64,000 nt of DNA, taken from the NCBI RefSeq assembly GCF_030466625.1, contig NZ_JADEVT010000001.1, forward strand, positions 372,001 through 436,000. Direction: 5' to 3'. A program made the translations under genes and the position numbers. Under the pieces are notes generated by a model. The model was not told the DNA's origin, made no database searches, and was given only the letters and a program-made list of their open reading frames with translations. This document shows, in pieces, positions 58,922 to 64,000 of the stretch; the stretch's first letter is position 1; every line of letters starts with the position of its first letter. The stretch comes from Nocardioides sp. ChNu-153. GTDB lineage: Bacteria; Actinomycetota; Actinomycetes; Propionibacteriales; Nocardioidaceae.

Positions 58922-58927
58922 TATGGT
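58922..58927 (+). promoter_or_regulatory. -10 hexamer TATGGT, likely leaderless start
   Basis: TATGGT lies 6 nt before the GTG at 58934. Confidence 0.45.
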
Positions 58928-58933
58928 GGTCGG

Positions 58934-59503
58934 GTGAGCGCGGACGCCTGGTGCGAGCACTGTGACATGTCGTTGACCTACTGCCCCCACGGTGCGCCGA
59001 AGCCGCCGCCGGAGCCGGCGGCCGCACCTCCCGCCGCCCGGGCGCCGCGCACGACGCGCACCACCGTCCCCGCCGGAGCGGGCACCACCCGCCGTGCCGC
59101 CGCCCGCGTCCCGGGCGCCCCGGCTGCCCCGGCCGCGCCCGTGCGTCGCGCCCCCCGCACGGCGCCGGGCCGCACGCCGCAGTCGGCCTTCCGCCCCTAC
59201 GTGCTCGCGATCCTGGGCGACCACGCCGGCCGCCTCGAGCGCGAGCTGGTGATGGACGAGCTCGCCGTCCGGATGGCCCGCGTCCTGCAGCGCGACGACC
59301 TCGCGGTCGGCCCCAGCGGCGAGGTGCGCTGGCGCACCGTCGTCACCAAGGAGCGCCGTGCCCTCGGGGACGACGGCCTCGTCACCTCGGGCGGCCCCGG
59401 GCTGTGGGAGCTGACCCCGGCCGGGTACGCCGCGCTCGAGGCCATCCGCGCCGCCGTCGCCGCCAGCGAGGCGGCCGCCGTGGAGCAGCCCGCGTCCGAG
59501 TGA
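58934..59503 (+). CDS. Zinc-ribbon plus winged-helix protein of unknown function
   Basis: This 189-residue protein has an N-terminal CEHCDMSLTYCPHG that looks like a metal-binding knuckle (C-x2-C, C-x-H), a long Pro/Ala/Arg linker (about 22-82) and a C-terminal domain (FRPYVLAILGDHAGRLEREL, VMDELAVRMARVLQRDDLAV, WRTVVTKERRALGDDGLVTS) with the pattern of the winged helix found at the N-terminus of Mrr-type proteins. It may bind DNA. Real function unknown. Confidence 0.62.
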   Translation: MSADAWCEHCDMSLTYCPHGAPKPPPEPAAAPPAARAPRTTRTTVPAGAGTTRRAAARVPGAPAAPAAPVRRAPRTAPGRTPQSAFRPYVLAILGDHAGRLERELVMDELAVRMARVLQRDDLAVGPSGEVRWRTVVTKERRALGDDGLVTSGGPGLWELTPAGYAALEAIRAAVAASEAAAVEQPASE

Positions 59504-59588
59504 GCGTCGGCGCCTGTGCGCGCCGATGTCACCTCGCCGTCACCCGACGGTGGCGCCGCCGTCGTTCCCGGCTGGTGCTCTCGAGGGC

Positions 59589-60689
59589 GTGACGGTCCAG
59601 ATCACGCTCGATCCCGGACGTACGACGCCCACCCGCAGCCGCGCGGCCCTGCCGAGCCCGGCGCGACGTGTCGTCCCCAGCCTCGTCGTCACCCCCAACG
59701 TGACGGCCCACCGCGGAGCCTCCGGCTACCGCCCCGAGCACACCCTCGACGCCTACCGCACGGCGATCCGCGCGGGCGTCGACGACATCGAGCTCGACCT
59801 CGTGTGCACCGCCGACGGCGTGCTCGTCGCCCGCCACGAGAACGAGCTGTCCGTCACCACCGACGTGGCGACCCGCCCCGAGCTCGCGCACCGGCGTACC
59901 CGTCGCGTCGTCGACGGCGTGCAGCGCGACGGCTGGTTCGTCGAGGACCTCACCGTCGCCGAGGTCAAGACCCTCACCGCCCGCGAGCGCTTCCCCGAGC
60001 TGCGCACCTCCTCCGCCGCCCACGACGGCCGCGAGGGGGTCCCCACCCTCACCGAGGTGCTCGCGATGGTGGAGGCCGAGTCCGTGCGCCGCCAGCGCGT
60101 CGTCGGCGTGATGCTCGAGCTCAAGCACGTCGAGCACGCCCGGCTGCGCGGGCTCGACGTCGAGGGCGCCCTGCTCGCCGACCTGCGTCGCCACGACCTG
60201 GACCACCCCCGGGCGCGCGTCACCGTCATGTCGTTCGAGACCGCCGTCCTGCGCCGCCTGGCCGCCCGCACGAAGGTGCAGGTCGTGCAGCTGCTCGACC
60301 TCCCCGACCGCCAGCCGCCGGACGCCGTCGTGCACGGCCTGGCGACGACGTACGGCGACCTCTCGACGCCCGAGGGCCTCGCCCGCGTCGAGGAGTACGC
60401 CGACGGCATCGGCGTCTCGAAGGCCCTCGTGCTCCCGCCCGCCGACGACGGCGGCCTCGGCCGACCCACGACGCTCGTCCGCGACGCGCACCGTCGCTGG
60501 CTGACCGTGCAGGTCTGGACGCTGCGCGCCGAGAACCGCTTCCTGCCGGTCGACCTGCGCAGCGGTGACGACCCGGCCGCGTTCGGCGACCTGGCGGCCG
60601 AGGCCGCCGCGTTCCTCGACGCCGGGGTCGACGGCCTCACGACCGACCACCCCGAGATCGCCCTCGCGGTCGTCGCCGCGCGCACCTGA
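59589..60689 (+). CDS. Glycerophosphodiester phosphodiesterase-family protein
   Basis: This 366-residue protein (from GTG 59589) has the GDPD hallmarks: VTAHRGASGYRPEHTLDAYR with the catalytic His-Arg, DDIELDLVCTADGVLVARHE with the metal Glu-x-Asp and second His, and the C-terminal VDGLTTDHPEIAL. It hydrolyses glycerophosphodiesters to glycerol-3-phosphate. The ATG at 59526 is in frame and would add 21 codons of non-family sequence. No clear signal peptide is seen from either start. Confidence 0.85.
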   Translation: MTVQITLDPGRTTPTRSRAALPSPARRVVPSLVVTPNVTAHRGASGYRPEHTLDAYRTAIRAGVDDIELDLVCTADGVLVARHENELSVTTDVATRPELAHRRTRRVVDGVQRDGWFVEDLTVAEVKTLTARERFPELRTSSAAHDGREGVPTLTEVLAMVEAESVRRQRVVGVMLELKHVEHARLRGLDVEGALLADLRRHDLDHPRARVTVMSFETAVLRRLAARTKVQVVQLLDLPDRQPPDAVVHGLATTYGDLSTPEGLARVEEYADGIGVSKALVLPPADDGGLGRPTTLVRDAHRRWLTVQVWTLRAENRFLPVDLRSGDDPAAFGDLAAEAAAFLDAGVDGLTTDHPEIALAVVAART

Positions 60690-60694
60690 CGTCG

Positions 60695-60726
60695 CCCCCC
60701 GGGTTTGGCCCTCCGGTCCCGGGGGG
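60695..60726 (+). terminator. Hairpin terminator after the phosphodiesterase gene
   Basis: CCCCCCGGG (60695-60703) and CCCGGGGGG (60718-60726) pair perfectly around a 14-base loop, six bases after the stop. Confidence 0.7.
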
Positions 60727-60778
60727 TAGGCCGGTCGCGGTGCGCGGGACCACCCCGCGCGATCGGCGAGGGGGATCG

Positions 60779-61360
60779 ATGGACGCGGCGGTACGAGCGC
60801 GGCTGGACCAGCTGCGACGGCACGGTCGGAGGGGGTACGCCGAGCACGCGCCGGTGGAGGGCAGCAGCCTCGACGGTGCGGTGACGCTCGTGGTGGACGC
60901 GAGCGGCTGGGTCGACGAGGTGCGGGTCGGCGACGTCACCGGGCTGCGCGAGCCGGCGGCCCTGGCGTCGGCGGTCAACGAGGCCTACCAGGTCGCGACG
61001 CTGCGCCGGACCCTCGAGGCCAGCGCCCACGACCCGGCCACCCCGGAGGAGAAGGAGGCGGCGCTCGCCCTCGTGGAGGGACGGGGCGCGGTCCGCGTGC
61101 GGCCGGCCCCCCGGGTCCCCCTCCCGTCCCCGCCGGCGCTGTCGCCCGAGGACCTCGCCGGCCCGGGCATCGGCGACCGCCGCCCGGCGCCGCTCCGGGG
61201 GACCTCGCGCGACCGCGAGCTCGACGTCGTCGCGCACTTCCCGGCGGGTTTCAGCAGCTTGGAGGCCGACGCGGCCTGGCTGTCGTCGGCGTCCGCCGAC
61301 GACGTGCGCTACGCACTGAAGGAGGCCTTCGCCTCCGCCTACACGAGAGGGGAGTGGTGA
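60779..61360 (+). CDS. YbaB/EbfC-like protein of a putative type VII secretion set
   Basis: This 193-residue protein has an N-terminal helix (VRARLDQLRRHGRRGYAEHA), then a strand pair (DGAVTLVVDASGWVDEVRVG) and a helix (ALASAVNEAYQVATLRRTLE), a layout like YbaB/EbfC DNA-binding proteins that accompany ESX-related genes in actinobacteria. A Pro-rich linker and a C-terminal helix follow. The family call is tentative. Its stop overlaps the next ATG (TGATG), so the three genes to 62549 form one unit. Confidence 0.5.
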   Translation: MDAAVRARLDQLRRHGRRGYAEHAPVEGSSLDGAVTLVVDASGWVDEVRVGDVTGLREPAALASAVNEAYQVATLRRTLEASAHDPATPEEKEAALALVEGRGAVRVRPAPRVPLPSPPALSPEDLAGPGIGDRRPAPLRGTSRDRELDVVAHFPAGFSSLEADAAWLSSASADDVRYALKEAFASAYTRGEW

Positions 61361-61695
61361 TGGGACACGGGGACCCGGTGGCGCCGGGCGGGGGGTTCAG
61401 CGTCGAGGCCCAGCGGCTCGTCGACGCGGCCGCGCGCTGGGACGACATCCGCAGCAAGCTGAGGACGGCCGGCGAGAACGTCAGTGCCGACTTCGACCTC
61501 ACCGGCCTCTTCGGCATCGCGGACGCCCTCTACACCGCGAGCGGCAAGCACGCGGCCTTCAACGCGGCCATGGTGACCGCCCTCGAGACGGGCGCCACGG
61601 CGGCCGGGCTCCTGGCCGACGGCCTCGTCGAGACGGCCAACGACTACGCGGGCACCGACACGAGCGCAGCGGACAACTTCGGGGTGCCGGCATGA
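61360..61695 (+). CDS. WXG100/EspC-like small helical protein
   Basis: This 111-residue protein has two predicted helices (VEAQRLVDAAARWDDIRSKL and AFNAAMVTALETGATAAGLL) around a central turn, and an N-terminal Gly-rich stretch, as in WXG100 or EspC-type type VII secretion substrates. The W is in RWDDI rather than WxG. A late ANDYAGTD resembles the YxxxD/E secretion signal (Y-A-G-T-D). GAGAGGGGAG precedes the ATG. The stop overlaps the next gene by four bases. Confidence 0.6.
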   Translation: MGHGDPVAPGGGFSVEAQRLVDAAARWDDIRSKLRTAGENVSADFDLTGLFGIADALYTASGKHAAFNAAMVTALETGATAAGLLADGLVETANDYAGTDTSAADNFGVPA

Positions 61696-62549
61696 CGACG
61701 ATGAGCCCGGAGACGTTCCTCTCCGAGATCGACCAGGGCATCGAGGACGTCGCCGCCGCCATCGGTCAGATGTTCGAGGACGTCGCCACCTGGCTGACCG
61801 AGAACGCCGAGTGGGTCGGGACCGTCATCGGCTTCGCCGGCGGCGGACTCCCCGGTGGCATCGCCGGCTGGCTCCTCGGTCGGGCGATCCAGGAGATCTA
61901 CGACGGCGCCTGCGACCAGATCAGCGAGCGGTGGGAGGTGGCGGTCGAGGAGATTCGGACGGCCACCCAGAAGATCCTCGGCGACCCGCCGCGGATGGCC
62001 GGCCTGGCCGCCGACTACCGGTCCGCGGTGACGGAGATCGGCCAGGTCAGCACCACCGTGGCGTCGACCAACACCGCGGTCGGCAACTACTGGGAGGGAC
62101 GCGGGTTCAACGCCTACGTCACCATCGCCGAGCAGCAGGACCAGGCGGCGAAGGCCGTCGGCACCGTGCTGGGCGAGGCGGCGTCGCTGCTCGAGGAGGG
62201 ATCGGCCCGGCTGCTCACCGAGTGGGCCAACCAGATCAGCAACCTGGTGGACCTGCAGGCCGGCATCGTCAACGCGGCCGGGGGCTTCGCCAGCCTCGAC
62301 AAGGCGACCGGAGCCTGGGTCGCGCCGACGATCAACCTCATCACCGAGATCGTCACCAACATCAACACGATCGTCACGGACTTCGTGAACTACTTCATCG
62401 AGCTCAACGTGACGTACGCCGGCTCGTGGGCCGACATCACCAGCGGGCTCGGCATCGAGGGGCTCCCGGGCGGCGCCTGGCCGCCGTTCGACCCGTTCCT
62501 CGTCACCGACGCCAACACCGACGGGGGTTGGCGCCCCGGCGAGGGCTGA
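61692..62549 (+). CDS. LXG/WXG-like helical protein with a hydrophobic segment
   Basis: This 285-residue protein has an N-terminal helix (SEIDQGIEDVAAAIGQMFED), a hydrophobic Gly-rich stretch (WVGTVIGFAGGGLPGGIAGW), a long helical region containing YWEGRGFNAYVTIAEQQDQA with a WxG turn, and a tail ending GGAWPPFDPFLVTDANTDGG. The middle is the four-helix WXG plan. No toxin or catalytic domain is visible. With the two preceding genes it looks like a type VII substrate set, but no ESX core gene is in the window. Confidence 0.6.
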   Translation: MTTMSPETFLSEIDQGIEDVAAAIGQMFEDVATWLTENAEWVGTVIGFAGGGLPGGIAGWLLGRAIQEIYDGACDQISERWEVAVEEIRTATQKILGDPPRMAGLAADYRSAVTEIGQVSTTVASTNTAVGNYWEGRGFNAYVTIAEQQDQAAKAVGTVLGEAASLLEEGSARLLTEWANQISNLVDLQAGIVNAAGGFASLDKATGAWVAPTINLITEIVTNINTIVTDFVNYFIELNVTYAGSWADITSGLGIEGLPGGAWPPFDPFLVTDANTDGGWRPGEG

Positions 62550-62585
62550 GCGGCTCGTCGTACCGCCCGGCTGTACCTGCCGCGG

Positions 62586-62813
62586 CTACTGCTCGGCGTC
62601 GTCGTCCTCGCCGACGGCGGCGTCGAGCCGTTCGCGGGCCCCGTCGAGCCAGGTCTGGCACGAGCGGGCCAGCAGTTCGGCGCGCTCCCACAGCGCCAGC
62701 GACTCCTCGAGCGTCGTGCCGCCGCTCTCGAGCCGGCGCACCACCTCGACCAGCTCGTCGCGCGCCTGCTCGTAGGAGAGGGCCTCCTCGGTGGTGGCCT
62801 GCTTCTCAGCCAT
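62586..62813 (-). CDS. xseB: Exodeoxyribonuclease VII small subunit
   Basis: This 75-residue protein has the XseB pattern: [56 protein letters not shown]. XseB binds the large subunit to form the single-strand-specific exonuclease VII. The ATG at 62813 overlaps the xseA stop by eight bases. Confidence 0.95.
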   Translation of the reverse strand: MAEKQATTEEALSYEQARDELVEVVRRLESGGTTLEESLALWERAELLARSCQTWLDGARERLDAAVGEDDDAEQ

Positions 62814-64000
62814 CGGTCTCCTCGATGTCGGGGTCGAAGTCGGAGTCGGAGTCAGGGGCGGGGGCGGGGGCCGGGTCGGCCTCGACCCGCTCGAGCCGGG
62901 TGGGGGTGGCGTGGACGCGGCCGTCGGCGATCCGCACCGTCACCGGCTCGCCGACGCCCACCTGGTCGAGCGCGGTGACGACCGCGCCGTCGGCGCTCTG
63001 CAGCACGGCGTACCCCCGCCGCAGCGTCGCCAGCGGCGACAGCGACTCGGCGCGGGCCCGGCGGTGCTCGACGTCGTCGGCCGCCCGGTCGAGGCGGTGG
63101 CGCAGGGTGCGCCGGGCGCGGTCGCGCAGGGCTGCGACCTCGTCCCCCCGTACGGCGAGCAGGTGCCGCGGGTCGGCCATGGCCGGGCGCGAGCGCAGGG
63201 CGTCGAGCCCCGCCTGCTCGCGGGCCAGGAAGTGCTCCAGCACCCGGCGGGCCCGGTCGCGGGCGTGCGCGACGCCGCGCCGCTCCTCGGTCACGTCGGG
63301 CACGATGCGCTTCGCCGCGTCGGTCGGGGTGGCCGCGCGCCAGTCGGCGACGAGGTCGAGCAGCGGCGAGTCGGGCTCGTGCCCGATCGCGGAGACCACC
63401 GGCGTGCGCACCGCGTGGACGGCCCGCACCAGGCCCTCGTCGGAGAAGGGCAGCAGGTCCTCCACCGAGCCGCCGCCCCGGGCGACGACCACGACGTCGA
63501 CCTCGGGGTCGCGGTCGAGCCGCTCGACGGCCTCGATGACCTCCGGCGCGCAGCGCTGACCCTGCATGGCGGCGTGCACCACGCGGAACCGCACCGCCGG
63601 CCAGCGCCGTCGGGCGACCTCGAGCACGTCGCGCTCCGCGGCCGAGCCCGGCGCCGTGACGAGCCCGACCACGCCGGGCAGGAACGGCAACGGCCGCTTC
63701 AGGTCGGAGGCGAACAGGCCCTCCGCGGCGAGCAGCTGCCGGCGCCGCTCGAGCCGGGCGAGCAGCTCGCCGAGGCCGACCATGCGGATCTCCCGCGCGT
63801 ACAGCGAGAAGGTGCCCCGGTTCGGGTAGTACGACGGCTTCGCGTGCACCACCACGCTCGCGCCCTCGACCAGCGGCGGGTTGAGCCCGTCGAAGAGGGT
63901 GCGCGAGCAGGTGAGCGTCACCGACAGGTCGGCCACCCCGTCGCGCAGCGTCATGAAGACGGTGCTGACCCCGGGGCGGCGGCTGACCTGCGCGACCTGG
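62806..64000 (-). CDS. xseA: Exodeoxyribonuclease VII large subunit, 5' end cut by the window edge
   Basis: About 398 residues are present, continuous to the window edge; the N-terminal part of the OB domain is missing. Visible motifs are the OB end ([40 protein letters not shown]), [60 protein letters not shown] and the coiled C-terminal domain. The catalytic core is complete. An acidic Asp/Ser tail ends it. xseB follows in the operon. Confidence 0.95.
   Translation of the reverse strand, partial: QVAQVSRRPGVSTVFMTLRDGVADLSVTLTCSRTLFDGLNPPLVEGASVVVHAKPSYYPNRGTFSLYAREIRMVGLGELLARLERRRQLLAAEGLFASDLKRPLPFLPGVVGLVTAPGSAAERDVLEVARRRWPAVRFRVVHAAMQGQRCAPEVIEAVERLDRDPEVDVVVVARGGGSVEDLLPFSDEGLVRAVHAVRTPVVSAIGHEPDSPLLDLVADWRAATPTDAAKRIVPDVTEERRGVAHARDRARRVLEHFLAREQAGLDALRSRPAMADPRHLLAVRGDEVAALRDRARRTLRHRLDRAADDVEHRRARAESLSPLATLRRGYAVLQSADGAVVTALDQVGVGEPVTVRIADGRVHATPTRLERVEADPAPAPAPDSDSDFDPDIEETDG

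Overview
The window is a 64 kb piece of a very GC-rich actinobacterial chromosome. Gene content and style suggest the Nocardioidaceae, Nocardioides-like (inference, not proven by any single marker). Supporting points are pervasive GTG starts, many overlapping stop/start pairs (ATGA/GTGA), many apparently leaderless genes with a TANNNT -10 hexamer 5-8 nt before the start codon, an actinobacterial-type tmRNA tag (ANTNRNDFALAA), a tad pilus cluster of actinobacterial layout, an F420-type luciferase-like oxidoreductase and a Ku/LigD end-joining set. I see no prophage, transposase, CRISPR array, tRNA or rRNA gene.

Layout. 0-2.5 kb: start of a FUSC-type membrane protein, a DUF6928-like protein, a VOC protein/HxlR regulator pair and two tandem paralogous membrane-anchored proteins. 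2.6-7.4 kb: a compact tad/Flp pilus operon (TadA, TadB, TadC, a small pilin-like protein, two TadE-like and one TadG-like protein) without TadZ. 7.4-9.3 kb: a GrpB-family protein, a GH16-like protein, a repeat-rich spacer and CsbD. 9.3-13.5 kb: a large Asp23/Gls24 envelope-stress locus (AmaP-like, DUF6286-like, three Asp23-type proteins, a DUF2273-like peptide, a minimal J-domain protein), divergent from an ECF sigma gene that overlaps a further Asp23-like gene. 13.5-25.5 kb: translation and cell-division genes (prfB, ftsE, ftsX, an M23 endopeptidase, smpB, ssrA), with an RraA-family gene, a lipoprotein, a divergent MFS/LysR pair, an amidohydrolase, a frameshifted ankyrin gene and a receiver/thioredoxin-reductase-like fusion.

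25.5-32.4 kb: oxidoreductase, SRPBCC, frameshifted amidase, PH-domain, terpene-cyclase-like, VOC/AraC and two unknown genes. 32.4-32.8 kb: a palindromic repeat array. 32.8-39.7 kb: a tripartite tricarboxylate transporter operon (tctC-tctB-tctA-usp), divergent from a CitA/CitB-type two-component system, then an EamA transporter. 39.8-52.2 kb: cell-wall M15 peptidase, HIT protein, FabG-type reductase, DUF3048 lipoprotein, TetR and neighbour, YqgE, DUF3039 plus a superfamily-2 helicase, HxlR/thioesterase pair, DUF1697, aldo/keto reductase and SDR. 52.2-56.1 kb: non-homologous end-joining genes (Ku, ATP-dependent ligase, LigD-type polymerase) with an L,D-transpeptidase gene between ligase and polymerase. 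56.0-60.7 kb: LLM oxidoreductase, unknown genes around a second repeat array, and a glycerophosphodiester phosphodiesterase. 60.8-62.5 kb: a three-gene set that looks type VII secretion related. The end carries xseB and a truncated xseA.

Four genes (MFS, LysR, ankyrin, amidase) each need a single-base frameshift to read through. The MFS and LysR genes are divergent neighbours. Three of the four shifts fall at short C/G runs, so base-calling error and true gene decay both remain possible. Two families of short intergenic palindromes recur through the window, and one copy supplies the stop codon of a gene.
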